From Alphaproteobacteria bacterium HGW-Alphaproteobacteria-3 (lineage in GTDB: Bacteria; Pseudomonadota; Alphaproteobacteria; Parvibaculales; Parvibaculaceae): a stretch of DNA of 57,156 nucleotides. This document shows positions 32,945-42,656 of the stretch, in pieces. The DNA lies in the NCBI GenBank assembly GCA_002842875.1, contig PHEF01000012.1, forward strand, positions 1 through 57,156. Direction: 5' to 3'. A model generated the notes under the pieces. The model worked only from the letters and a program-made list of their open reading frames with translations, was not told where the DNA came from and ran no database searches. Each line of letters opens with the position of its first letter. Within the stretch, counting starts at the first letter, position 1. A program made the position numbers and the translations under genes.

Positions 32945-35900
32945 ATGTGGATTTCCGACATATCGATCCGCCGGCCCGTCTTCGCCGTCATGATCATCAT
33001 GGCGCTCGTCGTCCTGGGCTGGATTTCGATTGGCCGTGTGGGCGTCGATCTGTTTCCGAAGGTCGAGTTTCCGGTCGTCTCCGTGACGACGACACTCGAA
33101 GGCGCGTCGCCCGAAGCCATCGAAAGCGATGTGACGGACGCTGTCGAAGAGCAGGTCAACACGACATCGGGCATCGAAACGCTCTCCTCGACCAGCGCGG
33201 AGGGCCTCTCGCAGGTCGTCATCACCTACGATCTCGACGAAGATGTCGATGTGAAAGCGCAGGACGTGCGCGACAAGGTTTCGCTGGCGCGTGCCAACAT
33301 CCCGCAGGATGCCGAACAGTCGATCGTGCAGAAGGTGGACCCGGACGCTCAGCCGATCATGTCGGTGATGATCGCCGGCGACCTGCCGATCCGCGATCTC
33401 ACGCAATATGCCGACAAGACGGTGAAAGAACGGCTGCAGCGCATTTCGGGCGTCGGCTCCATCGACGTCGTGGGCGGCCGCGACCGCGAGGTTCGCATCT
33501 GGCTCGACGCGGTGAAGATGCGTTCCTATGGCGTGACGGCCGAGGAAGTGACGGCGGCGATCCGCCGCGAACATGCCGAAATTCCGGGCGGTCGCCTCGA
33601 AACGCCGGGCGGCGCGGCCGAATTCTCGCTGAAGACGAAGGGCGAGGTGAAAAGCGTCGATGGCTTCCGCAGTATCCTTGTCGCCTTCCGCCAGGACGGT
33701 GCGCCGACGACCATCGGCGACATCGCGCGCGTGGAAGACGGGATGGAGGACGAACGCTCCTATGCCGAACTCAACGGCAAGCGCGGTGTCTCGCTCGAAA
33801 TTCGCAAGCAATCCGGCCGCAATACCGTGGAGGTGGCACGCGCCGTGCGCGAGGCCCTGGACGAAATCCGCACAACGGCGCCCACGGGCATCGATATCAG
33901 GACCGCGCGCGACACGGCGGTTTTCATCGAAGGATCGGCGGACGACGTTTTCTTCGATATCCAGATCGGCATCGTGCTGGTGGTGCTCGTCACGCTGGCC
34001 TTTCTGCTGTCGGTACGGGCAACGCTGATCGTCGCCATTGCCATGCCGACGTCGCTGATCTCGACCTTCTTCGCCTTCTACATGGCGGATTTCACCATCA
34101 ACCTGATGACGCTGATGGCGCTGTCTCTGGCCGTGGGCCTGCTGGTCGACGACGCCATCGTGGTGCTCGAAAGCATCTACCGGAAACTGGAGGAAGGGTT
34201 GCCGCCGATGCAGGCGGCCGCGGAAGGTACGAAGGAAGTCGGGCTTGCTGTGCTCGCCGCCACCTTGTCGATCGTCGCGGTGTTCGTTCCCATCGCCTTC
34301 ATGGACGGCGTGGTCGGCCGTTTCTTCTTCCAGTACGGGCTGGCGATCACCTTTTCGGTGCTTGTGTCGCTGCTCGTTTCGCTGACGCTGACGCCGATGC
34401 TGTCGTCGCGCATGCTGAAGAACGGCGAGACGGACCCGGAGAATTACGGACGGATCGCGCGCATCTTCGACAATGGCTATCGCAAGCTCGATCATTACTA
34501 CGGGCGGCTGCTCGAATGGTCGCTCGGCGCACGCTGGGTGGTGATGGTGGCGGCCGTCCTGGCGATCTTCGTCGCCATCGCGGTGGCGCGGACGATCCCC
34601 GCCGCCTTCGATACGCGGGCGGACCGGGCGGAGTTCCTCGGCACGGTGGAACTGCCTTTCGGCGCAGGCCTGGAAGAAACGCGCATTGTCGCCTCGCGCG
34701 TCGCGCATGCGGTTTCGGGCGTGCGCGAGGTCACAACCGTCTTCTACACGATTGCTTCCGACGCGCAGAAGAGCGTCAACAAGGCGTTCTTCTATGTCGG
34801 GCTGACGCCGAAGGATGCGCGCGACGAGAAATTTATTCCGATCATGGATTCGGCGCGCGTTGCGATGTTGAGGGCGGCGCCGGAGGCGAAGCATATCTCG
34901 CTTTCCGACGTGCCGTGGATTTCGGGCGGCGGCTTCTCGGACTTTGCGATGATGTATGTGCTGCTCGGACCGGACCTCGAGGTGCTCGACGCGAAGGCCA
35001 ACGAGGTCGTTTCGCGGATGCGGGCGAGCCCGCTTTTCGCCGACGCCAAGACAAGCTACGACGCGGGCAAGCCGGAAGTGCAGGTCCATGTGGACCGCGA
35101 GCGCGCGGCCGATCTGGGCGTGCCGGTGCGGGCGCTTGCCGAAACCGTGCGGGCGATGGTGGGCGGCGTGAAGGCCGGGACCTTCGAGGAATTCGGCCAG
35201 CGCTACGATGTGCGCGTGCGCCTGGAAGAAGAACAACGCGACGACATTTCGAAGCTGGGCATGATCCAGCTCCGCTCGGCGAACGGCCAATTGATCGACA
35301 TTGCGAATGTCGCGCGCTTCGACGTTGCCGCGGGCCCGGCGCAGATCGAACGGCAGAACCGCTCGCGGCGCATCGCGATCCTCGCGAACAATCCGGCGGG
35401 CGCGGCGCTCGGGCCTGCGTCGGCGGAACTCGAATCCTATCTCGACGACCTGCACCTGCCGGCCGGCTATTCATGGAGCACGGAAGGCAAGTCGAAGCGG
35501 ATGAAGGAGACGGGCGCCGCCATCGGCTTTGCGTTCATGCTGGCGCTGATTGCGCTCTACATGATCCTGGCGAGCCAGTTCAACAGCTTCTCGCAGCCCG
35601 CGATCATCATGCTGTCGGCGCCGCTTTCCTTTTCGGGCGCCTTCATCGCGCTGAAAATCTCCGGCCACGAGATGTCGATGTTCAGCCAGATTTCGCTGCT
35701 GGCGCTGATGGGCCTCGTGCGGGCCTGTGCGGCTGCGGCCCGTGCTGATGACGCAGATTGCGACGATTTTCGGCCTTATCCCGGTGGCAATTTCGAACAG
35801 CCAGGGCGCGGAGTTCCGCAATTCCATGGGCGTGCTTGTGATCGGGGGGCTCATTTCCTCGACGCTGCTGACGCTGGTGGTGGTGCCGGTCGCCTATACG

Positions 35901-36011
35901 CTGATGGACGATGCGCGGGGCGGCATTGCCCGGATCGGGCACTTTTTCCGGCGGATGGGCGCCCGCTTCGGGCTCGGCGGCGGCAAGGCGCCCGGCGCGC
36001 CGGCGGAGTGA
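32945..36011 (+). pseudogene. RND multidrug efflux pump, broken by deletion/frameshift
   Basis: An AcrB/HAE1-type pump, intact from the N-terminus (MWISDISIRRPVFAVM, helix-4 GLLVDDAIVVLE) to about residue 925, where it reads LLALMGLV. Family members continue with a KNxILLVDxA segment and a linker to a (V)RLRPVLMT motif. Here the reading frame changes at about 35719, and GPVRLRPVLMTQIATIFG appears in another frame from 35721, running on to a proper C-terminus at 36011. About 28 codons are missing, with a net length of 2 modulo 3. The gene's own frame instead runs to 36091 with unrelated sequence. GGGCCTCGTGCGG and GGGCCTGTGCGG flank the joint, so slippage between short repeats is possible. An assembly error would look the same. 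Confidence 0.85.
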
Positions 36012-36135
36012 CCTCCGCGCCGCAAAGTGTCGCTTTTCCGGACAAACCGAAGCTTTGTCTTAAGCCCGTGCTAACCGCCCGCCGAGGATAATGACGCCAA
36101 GGTCATGTCTTTTCCGGGCGGAGGTCCCTCGTCAG

Positions 36136-36672
36136 ATGGCGAAAGCACAGTTCCACAAGAACCAGCGGGTCTATGTGCGCCCGGTCGGCACATGGGCGGT
36201 GATCGAACGCGTCGTGCCGCAATGGGTCAAGGACATGGATGAGCCGCTGCGCATCCATTACGACGTGGGGCTCGGCCGCGAGTTCGCGGCGAAGGAACTC
36301 GAAACGGAAGAAGTGGCGACGCTTTCCCATCTCGACCCGGAGATGGAGGAGTGGCATGTGGTGCGCGTCGCCAACAAGTGGCGGGGGGCGGAAGAATGCT
36401 CCGGCCATCCCGTTCCGGGGACGCATCCGGTCGTCGTCACGGGGAGCCATGAAGGCGGCGGCTGGCGCGTGCCGGGCGTCGAGTACGACATGACGCCGGA
36501 GCGCGTGGAGCTGCAGGCGAAGGTGATCGCGGCGGCGCCGAAGATGATGGTGCTGCTCGCCCGGCTCGCCGATTGCGCGCGGCAGAACCCCGAGAACCTG
36601 CCCGACGATGTGATGACGCTGGCGGGCGACGCCGACGCCGTCGTGAGCGGGATCATGGGGCCGGTGGCGTAA
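36136..36672 (+). CDS. Conserved hypothetical protein
   Basis: A 178-residue soluble protein I do not recognise. The N-terminal 60 residues have an SH3-like beta pattern (HKNQRVYVRPVGTWAVIERVVP). The middle has VRVANKWRGAEECSG and HPVVVTGSHEGGGWRV. The C-terminal 60 form helices with LLARLADCARQNPENLPDDVM. There is no signal peptide or membrane segment. The ATG at 36136 has GGAGG about eleven bases upstream; the start at 36091 is in the preceding gene's tail. Composition matches the core genome, so it is probably a native alphaproteobacterial gene rather than an import. It stands between the broken pump and a low-GC gene and has no clear partner. Confidence 0.65.
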   Translation: MAKAQFHKNQRVYVRPVGTWAVIERVVPQWVKDMDEPLRIHYDVGLGREFAAKELETEEVATLSHLDPEMEEWHVVRVANKWRGAEECSGHPVPGTHPVVVTGSHEGGGWRVPGVEYDMTPERVELQAKVIAAAPKMMVLLARLADCARQNPENLPDDVMTLAGDADAVVSGIMGPVA

Positions 36673-36774
36673 GGGGCACGCGAGACGTCCCCGTAAGTCA
36701 CGAAGGTAGCTTCTCAGTCACACGTCATGTCAGTAGCATAGGCGAAGAGCGAAGCCCCATGCAGACTGAGCAGA

Positions 36775-37371
36775 ATGACCCCCATCGGCGCAAGACTAGA
36801 GATCGAGCTTGATGATGAATACCACCGTATGCAGAACGAGTGGTTCTTCAAATGGCATCATATCGGTGGATGTAAGGCAGCCGAAATAGAGAGTTTTCGC
36901 GGAAAGCCAATCACCTATGCCGGTATAAAATTTTCGGATACGGCAAGGCTTGTTTACTGGGATACGATTCAGCATTACTTAAGAAAGAAAATTGCTTCGA
37001 CGTTTGAAGAGGTCGAACACAAGCTGCCTGCGTATCCGATCAATGTTCGCCGTAATTCCATCAAGGAAGCAGCCGACCTCATTTCGATTTTTGCGGCGCG
37101 AATTCGGGCAGCGGCCACTGAGAAGGATCGCATTTTGCGGGGGGACGGTCTCAATTTCCCTAGCGCATTTGATGCGGGCCACTGGGACGGTTGCCACCGT
37201 AGCGACATCGACGGCTATGCCGATGCATTGCTAGCCTCGTTCTGCGATGAAAACGCATCCGCACAGTCTCGGACATCTCGACTCAAAAAATGGTATGACG
37301 ATAATCAGTTTTGGGTAAATACGCTCGGCATCGTGATCGGCCTCGCTAGTCTCTTAGCTACCGTTCTGTGA
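36775..37371 (+). CDS. Low-GC orphan protein with C-terminal membrane anchor
   Basis: A 198-residue protein of unknown function. The first 170 residues are mostly helical and charged (for example STFEEVEHKLPAYPINVRR). The last 20 (TLGIVIGLASLLATVL) form one membrane helix, so it is probably a tail-anchored protein facing the cytoplasm. Its base composition is far lower in GC than its neighbours, indicating recent arrival. A small effector or immunity-type role is one possibility, but there is no motif to support it. The start at 36775 is the first ATG of the frame. A REP-like hairpin begins at its stop codon. Confidence 0.6.
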   Translation: MTPIGARLEIELDDEYHRMQNEWFFKWHHIGGCKAAEIESFRGKPITYAGIKFSDTARLVYWDTIQHYLRKKIASTFEEVEHKLPAYPINVRRNSIKEAADLISIFAARIRAAATEKDRILRGDGLNFPSAFDAGHWDGCHRSDIDGYADALLASFCDENASAQSRTSRLKKWYDDNQFWVNTLGIVIGLASLLATVL

Positions 37372-37407
37372 AGACGTGGATGGCCCGGACGAGCCGGGCC
37401 ATGACGT
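37371..37407. repeat. REP-like hairpin, GTGGAT...ATGACG family
   Basis: AAGACGTGGATGGCCCGG, a short loop, and CCGGGCCATGACG. The stem ATGGCCCGG / CCGGGCCAT is perfect. Very close in sequence to the copy at 42592-42627. Confidence 0.65.
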
Positions 37408-37440
37408 TTTTGGGGAGGAGAACGGCCCGGCAATGACGAG

Positions 37441-37570
37441 TCATGGTAGCGCGATCCCGTACCAGACAGTGCGCGGCGTCTCCTCCAGCAATGTGAAGCC
37501 ATAGGCCTCGTAGAAGGCGCGGCCGCGCGCAGTTCCACGACTGACACCTCCGACCACGGCATCGCGCAGC
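37441..37570 (-). pseudogene. GNAT acetyltransferase C-terminal remnant
   Basis: The minus-strand frame ends in GRAFYEAYGFTLLEETPRTVWYGIALP, a typical GNAT C-terminus with the FYE-x-x-GF motif of the last strand and helix. Upstream in the same frame the family resemblance stops, and the sequence becomes insertion-sequence-like at about 37600. The acetyl-CoA binding motif R/Q-x-x-G-x-G/A is missing. The gene is therefore truncated, probably by an insertion and later loss of most of the element. Confidence 0.55.
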
Positions 37571-37598
37571 TCCCTTGCCAAACAATCCATGATCAATT

Positions 37599-37648
37599 GT
37601 GTCACCCATGTCTCCGAACAGGTGTTACCCATCTCCCAAGTCCATACA
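37599..37648. mobile_element. Insertion-sequence end remnant (IS481-like?)
   Basis: The block with GTGTCACCCATGTCTCCGAA and GGTGTTACCCATCTCCCAAG resembles the end regions of IS481-type elements, where such ACCCATGTCTCC motifs occur repeatedly. No transposase remains. It joins directly to the truncated GNAT gene. The family name is from memory and unchecked. Confidence 0.35.
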
Positions 37649-37766
37649 CCCCGAGGGGGAGAGGGAAAAGCGCCGCAATTCGGCCATGCCGTACGTGAAA
37701 TCTGTCTCTCGCCGAATCTCGCGGTCAATTATATAGAGTGAATATCCCCCGCAGCCGAGTATCCCC

Positions 37767-40418
37767 ATGCGCACCGAAGAGCCCCGTCCGATCCGCCTCA
37801 AGGACTATCAGGTTCCCGCCTTCACGACGCGGGAGGTGAGCCTCGATATCGAGCTCGATCCGAAGGCGACCCGCGTCCATTCGAAGCTCGCGATGGAGCG
37901 GAACGAAGCGAGCGCGGACAAGACCGCGCCGCTCGTGCTGGACGGGGAGAAGCTGAAGCTCATCGAGGTGAGGATCGACGGCGAGCGGCTCGGGGCGAAC
38001 CGCTACAGCGTGACGGACAAGCATCTCACGATCCATGAGGTGCCGGACGGTCCCTTCACGCTCGAAACGGTGACGAATTGCGCGCCGGAAGAGAACACGG
38101 CGCTGACCGGGCTCTATCTCACCGACGGCATCTATTGCACGCAATGCGAGGCGGAGGGTTTTCGCCGCATCACCTATTACCTCGACCGGCCGGACAACAT
38201 GGCCGTGTTCCGGACAAGGATCACGGGCGACAGGAAGAGCGAGCCGGTGCTGCTCTCGAACGGCAATCCGGTGAAGAAGGGCAAGACGAAGGACGGGCGG
38301 CACTTCGTCGAATGGCACGATCCCTTCCCGAAGCCTTCCTATCTGTTCGCGCTCGTCGCGGGCGACCTCGCCTCGGTGGAAGACACATTCGTCACCATGT
38401 CGGGCCGGGAGGTGACGCTTCGCATCTTCGTGGAAAAAGGCAACGAGGACCGCTGCGCCTATGCGATGGAAGCGCTGAAGCGTTCGATGAAATGGGACGA
38501 GGAACGCTTCGGCCGCGAATACGATCTCGACATCTTCATGATCGTCGCGGTGAGCGCGTTCAACATGGGGGCGATGGAGAACAAGGGGCTCAATGTCTTC
38601 AACGACAAATACATTCTCGCGCGGCCGGACACGGCGACGGATGCCGATTATGCGGCGATCGAGGCGATCATCGCGCATGAGTATTTCCACAACTGGACGG
38701 GCAACCGCATCACCTGCCGCGACTGGTTCCAGCTTTGCCTGAAGGAAGGCCTGACCGTCTTCCGCGACCAGGAATTCACGAGCGACATGCGCTCCCGTCC
38801 GGTGAAACGCATTTCCGACGTGCGGCTGCTGCGCGCGCACCAGTTTCCCGAAGATGGCGGGCCGCTCGCCCATCCCGTGCGGCCGGACAGCTATATCGAG
38901 ATCAACAATTTCTACACGGCGACCGTCTACGAGAAGGGCGCCGAACTCTGCCGCATGATCCACACCATGGCGGGGCCGAAACGCTTCCGCAAAGGTATGG
39001 ACCTCTATTTCGAACGGCATGACGGCGAAGCGGCGACGGTGGAAGACTTCCTCGATGCGCTCGGCGACGGCACGAAGCTCGATCTCACGCAATTCAAACG
39101 CTGGTACCGGCAGTCGGGCACGCCCGAAGTGCTCGCCTCCGGGCGCTACGACGCGGCGCGCAAGACCTATACGCTGAAGATGAGCCAGGTGTGCCCGCCG
39201 ACGCCGGGGCAGCGGGTGAAGGAGCCCTATCACATTCCGGTCGCCGTCGGCCTTGTGGGCCCGGACGGCAAGGACATGCCCCTCACGCTCGACGGCGAGG
39301 AAAAGGCGGGCGCGAAGACGCGCGTGCTGCATCTCACGGAGCGCGAAGGCACGTGGCGGTTCCGCAAGGTGGCCGAGAAGCCCGTGCCGTCGCTGCTGCG
39401 GGGCTTTACCGCGCCTGTGAAGCTCGACGCGAACCTGAAGGAGCGCGACCTCGTGTTCCTGATGCGGCATGACAGCGACAGCTTCAACCGCTGGGAAGCG
39501 GCGCAGCGCTATGCGACGGCGCTGCTCGTCAAGACGGTCGAGGCGGCAAGGGAAGGCGCGGCGCCCCGGCAAGGCATGGCCTTTGCCGAAATGGTGGTGG
39601 ACCTCCTGAGCGCACGCAAGATCGACCCCGATTTCGTGGCGCAGATCATCCTCTTGCCGAGCGAGCAGACGCTGGCGCAGATCGCCGGCGAGAATGTGGA
39701 CGTGGATGCAATCCACAAGGCACGCGAAGCCTTGCGCGGTTCGATCGCCGCTCATGCAAAGAAGGCGCTGCTTTCCGCCTATACCCGCATGGAGGTGAAG
39801 GGCCCCTATAATCCGGATGGCGGGGATGCAGGACGCCGGGCGCTCCGCAATGTCTGTCTCGGTTATCTGGCGGCCGCGCCGGGCGAGGACGGCGTCAGGC
39901 TCGCGGCGGAACAGTTCCGCTCCGCATCCAACATGACGGATTCCATCGCGGCGCTTTCCGTGCTCTCGCATATCGACTGCCCGGAGCGGCTGTCCGCGCT
40001 TGCCGCCTTCTACGAACGCTGGAAGGGCGACCATCTCGTGATGGACAAGTGGCTGTCGATCCAGGCGATGTCGTCGCTACCCGGCACACTGGACGAGGTG
40101 AAGCGGCTGACGGGACACCCCGCCTTCACGATGAAGAACCCGAACAAGGTGCGGGCGCTCATCACGAGCTTTGCTTCCATGAACCAGCTCCACTTCCACG
40201 ATGTGAAAGGCGCGGGCTACCGCTTCGTCGCCGACAAGGTGCTCGAACTCGACAAGCTCAATCCGCAGGTGGCGGCGCGGCTTCTCGGCACATTCAAGAG
40301 CTGGCGGCAATTCGAGCCGAAGCGGCGGAAGCTCATGCAGAAGGAGCTGAAGCGGATCGCGGGGACCGAAGGCCTGTCGCGCGACGTCTACGAAATCGCG
40401 ACGAAAACGCTCGCCTGA
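37767..40418 (+). CDS. pepN: Aminopeptidase N (M1 metallopeptidase)
   Basis: An 883-residue bacterial aminopeptidase N, normal length for the E. coli-type enzyme, which removes N-terminal residues from peptides in the cytoplasm. The exopeptidase motif GAMEN is at 268-272. The zinc site HEYFH is at 304-308, with the third ligand Glu at about 327 in KEGLTVFRDQEF. The C-terminal part has the Ig-like and helical domains of the DUF3458 type. The ATG at 37767 lacks a strong ribosome site, but the next in-frame ATG is at codon 43. It is a single-gene unit on the plus strand. Confidence 0.95.
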   Translation: MRTEEPRPIRLKDYQVPAFTTREVSLDIELDPKATRVHSKLAMERNEASADKTAPLVLDGEKLKLIEVRIDGERLGANRYSVTDKHLTIHEVPDGPFTLETVTNCAPEENTALTGLYLTDGIYCTQCEAEGFRRITYYLDRPDNMAVFRTRITGDRKSEPVLLSNGNPVKKGKTKDGRHFVEWHDPFPKPSYLFALVAGDLASVEDTFVTMSGREVTLRIFVEKGNEDRCAYAMEALKRSMKWDEERFGREYDLDIFMIVAVSAFNMGAMENKGLNVFNDKYILARPDTATDADYAAIEAIIAHEYFHNWTGNRITCRDWFQLCLKEGLTVFRDQEFTSDMRSRPVKRISDVRLLRAHQFPEDGGPLAHPVRPDSYIEINNFYTATVYEKGAELCRMIHTMAGPKRFRKGMDLYFERHDGEAATVEDFLDALGDGTKLDLTQFKRWYRQSGTPEVLASGRYDAARKTYTLKMSQVCPPTPGQRVKEPYHIPVAVGLVGPDGKDMPLTLDGEEKAGAKTRVLHLTEREGTWRFRKVAEKPVPSLLRGFTAPVKLDANLKERDLVFLMRHDSDSFNRWEAAQRYATALLVKTVEAAREGAAPRQGMAFAEMVVDLLSARKIDPDFVAQIILLPSEQTLAQIAGENVDVDAIHKAREALRGSIAAHAKKALLSAYTRMEVKGPYNPDGGDAGRRALRNVCLGYLAAAPGEDGVRLAAEQFRSASNMTDSIAALSVLSHIDCPERLSALAAFYERWKGDHLVMDKWLSIQAMSSLPGTLDEVKRLTGHPAFTMKNPNKVRALITSFASMNQLHFHDVKGAGYRFVADKVLELDKLNPQVAARLLGTFKSWRQFEPKRRKLMQKELKRIAGTEGLSRDVYEIATKTLA

Positions 40419-40479
40419 CGGGCGGCCTGTGCCGTGCCGGTGCGATTTGTGCCGCGGCGGCACATCTTAACCATGCTGC

Positions 40480-40495
40480 TTAACGCGACATTAAG
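40480..40495 (+). promoter_or_regulatory. CtrA-type box 1
   Basis: TTAA-CGCGACA-TTAA, two half sites with the 7-base spacing of CtrA-binding sites. Followed by a second box at 40583. Both precede the PAS histidine kinase gene. Confidence 0.45.
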
Positions 40496-40582
40496 GACGG
40501 GCGGTCAGGAATCGTTAACCGGCGGTTTTCGTGCATTCCAGCCCGTGCGAGCCTCCGGCGAAGTGAGTCCCGTTTGCATCTA

Positions 40583-40598
40583 TTAACAAAAAGTTAAC
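40583..40598 (+). promoter_or_regulatory. CtrA-type box 2
   Basis: TTAA-CAAAAAG-TTAAC, a full match to the TTAA-N7-TTAAC consensus for the alphaproteobacterial cell-cycle regulator CtrA. It lies 111 bases before the kinase start at 40710. The same stretch is also a TTAAC/GTTAA inverted repeat. Confidence 0.55.
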
Positions 40599-40709
40599 GG
40601 CAGCTATGGACAGGGGAGCGTGCAGGCCGAATCATCGTTTTAACGGCGGTGATTCGGGAAATTGCGGATCCCCGACATGCTGACAGGCCCGGAGCGGACG
40701 GAAGAGCGC

Positions 40710-42533
40710 ATGAGCGACGCAACGACGACAAGGCACGATGCGATGAAGTGGCGCGAGGCCGCAGGCCGGCGCCGCCGCACCCTGCCGGCCGGATTGCTGC
40801 CGCGGCTTGCGCTCGGCGTGTCGGGCGTGGCGCTCGCGGCGCTCAATGTCGCGCTTTATGCGCAGGACGGGATGTCGCGCGCGCTTGTTTTCTCCTCACT
40901 TCTTTCGGGCGGCTATCTCGTTCTCGCCTACATGCTGGTGCGGCTTCGCGAGAGCAAGCTCGAGGCGGAAGCCGCGCTTGTCGAGAACCAGCACCGCTTC
41001 GACATGGCCTTTGCGGGTGCGCGCTGCGGCATCTGGGACTGGGATGTCAGCGAGAACCGCGTCTACTGGTCGTCGGCCATGTTCGACATGGTGGGCCTGA
41101 AGCAGCCTTCGAAGCGGCTCTCACCAAACGAGATCAAGGCGTTCACCCATCCCGACGACATGGACGCGATCGACGAGATCGCGCATGCGGTGACCCGGTC
41201 CTCGCGCTCCTACGACACGACATTCCGGCTGCGCCACGCGGATGGAAGCTGGGTGTGGATGCATGCCAAGGGGCAGGTCTGGAGCGGCAACCGCGCGGCA
41301 AGTGACCGGCTCGTCGGCATCACCATCGACATCACCGAACAGAAGATTGCCGAAGAGCGCGTGTCGGAAGCAAACGAGCGGCTGCGCGACGCGATCGAAA
41401 GCGTGGGCGAGGCCTTCGTGCTGTGGGACGCGGAAGGAAGGCTCGTTACCGCGAACAGCAAGCTCGGCGAATTCCTGAACCTCTCCGAAGAGGCGATGGC
41501 GCCCGGCATGGCGCGCGACGACGTGATGGCGCGGGCGGGCGTGGGCGATGCCTGGCCGGTGGCGGAAAGCGCCGAAGCGGAAACGGCGTTCAGCGAAATC
41601 CGCCTGCCGACCGGGCGCTGGCTGCAGATCAGCGAGCGGCGCACGAAGACGGGCGGGCATGTGAATGTCGGCACCGACATCACGGCGATCAAGGAACAGG
41701 AAGCGGCGCTGACCGACAACAAGTCGGCGCTCGAAAAGACGGTGCGCGACCTCGAAGCCTCGCGGCGCAAGCTGCAGGAGCAGGCGCGGCAGCTCGTCGA
41801 CCTCGCGGAGAAATACGCGTCGGAAAAGACGCGCGCGGAAACGGCGAACCGTTCCAAGTCGGAATTCCTCGCCAATATGAGCCACGAACTGCGCACGCCG
41901 CTCAACGCCATCATCGGCTTCTCGGAGATCATGGGGTCCGGTCTCTTCGGCGAACTCGGTTCGCCGAAATACAAGGAATATGCGACCGACATCCATGCGA
42001 GCGGTACGCATCTGCTCGAACTCATCAACGACATTCTGGACATGTCGAAGATCGAGGCGGGGCGCATGACGCTGGAGGCGCAGCCGCTCGACGTGGCGGA
42101 GGTGACGGAAGAGTCGCTCCGGCTCGTATCGGGACGCGCCGACGTCGCGAAAGTGACGATCGAGAACGAATTGCCGCACCTGCCGGCCGTGAACGCCGAC
42201 AAGCGCGCGGTGAAGCAGGTGCTGCTGAACCTGCTCTCGAACGCGGTGAAGTTCACGCCCGCGGGCGGCACGATCCATCTCAAGGGACAGGCGGGCAGCC
42301 GCTTCGTCACCATTTCGGTCGAGGACACCGGCATCGGCATTCCGGCCAGCGCGCTGCCGAACATCGGCCGCCCCTTCGAGCAGGTGGAAAGCCAGCATTC
42401 GAAGAAGCACAAGGGCACGGGGCTCGGCCTCGCCCTGTCGCGCTCGCTCGTGGAACTGCACGGCGGTACGCTGACGATCGAGAGCACCGAGGGCGTCGGC
42501 ACGACGGTGAGTTTCACGCTGCCGGTGGCTTGA
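40710..42533 (+). CDS. PAS-domain sensor histidine kinase (PleC-like)
   Basis: A 607-residue membrane sensor kinase. It has two transmembrane helices (about 31-51 and 59-78), a PAS/PAC unit (about 93-213), a second PAS (222-330), a coiled coil (335-380), then the HisKA domain with H392 in SHELRTPLNAIIGFSEIM. The HATPase domain has N (NLLSNAVKF), D-x-G-x-G (DTGIGIP) and GTGLGLAL boxes. This layout and the HisKA sequence match the PleC/DivJ group of alphaproteobacterial kinases that set DivK state. No receiver domain is attached. The ATG at 40710 has GGAAG six bases upstream; TTG at 40662 and ATG at 40677 are weaker. Two CtrA-type boxes upstream suggest cell-cycle control. Confidence 0.85.
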   Translation: MSDATTTRHDAMKWREAAGRRRRTLPAGLLPRLALGVSGVALAALNVALYAQDGMSRALVFSSLLSGGYLVLAYMLVRLRESKLEAEAALVENQHRFDMAFAGARCGIWDWDVSENRVYWSSAMFDMVGLKQPSKRLSPNEIKAFTHPDDMDAIDEIAHAVTRSSRSYDTTFRLRHADGSWVWMHAKGQVWSGNRAASDRLVGITIDITEQKIAEERVSEANERLRDAIESVGEAFVLWDAEGRLVTANSKLGEFLNLSEEAMAPGMARDDVMARAGVGDAWPVAESAEAETAFSEIRLPTGRWLQISERRTKTGGHVNVGTDITAIKEQEAALTDNKSALEKTVRDLEASRRKLQEQARQLVDLAEKYASEKTRAETANRSKSEFLANMSHELRTPLNAIIGFSEIMGSGLFGELGSPKYKEYATDIHASGTHLLELINDILDMSKIEAGRMTLEAQPLDVAEVTEESLRLVSGRADVAKVTIENELPHLPAVNADKRAVKQVLLNLLSNAVKFTPAGGTIHLKGQAGSRFVTISVEDTGIGIPASALPNIGRPFEQVESQHSKKHKGTGLGLALSRSLVELHGGTLTIESTEGVGTTVSFTLPVA

Positions 42534-42591
42534 GCCTTAGCTTTTCGATACCCCGTTAAATCCCAATCCACAGCATAGCCAAAGCCGAAGA

Positions 42592-42627
42592 AAGACGTGG
42601 ATGGCCCGCATAAAGCGGGCCATGACG
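42592..42627. repeat. REP-like hairpin, GTGGAT...ATGACG family
   Basis: AAGACGTGGATGGCCCG, CATAAA loop, CGGGCCATGACG. Same arms as the copy at 37371-37407. It lies between the kinase and glutamine-synthetase-like genes, both of which end here, and could stop transcription from either side. Confidence 0.65.
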
Positions 42628-42656
42628 AAATTGTTTAAGTCCCTGGGAGTTCGGTC

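Larger units (their letters stand above)
37372..37766. other. Intergenic scar region before pepN
   Basis: About 395 bases. It holds the REP-like hairpin at 37371, the GNAT remnant at 37441-37570, an insertion-sequence-like end at 37599-37648 and a fragment of the CCCTCACCCTT repeat at about 37650. No intact gene is present. Confidence 0.6.

Noticed and set aside
32660-35455. 931-codon minus-strand frame over the RND pump
   Set aside because: Very His/Arg/Asp-rich shadow translation with no membrane segments, opposite a clear pump.
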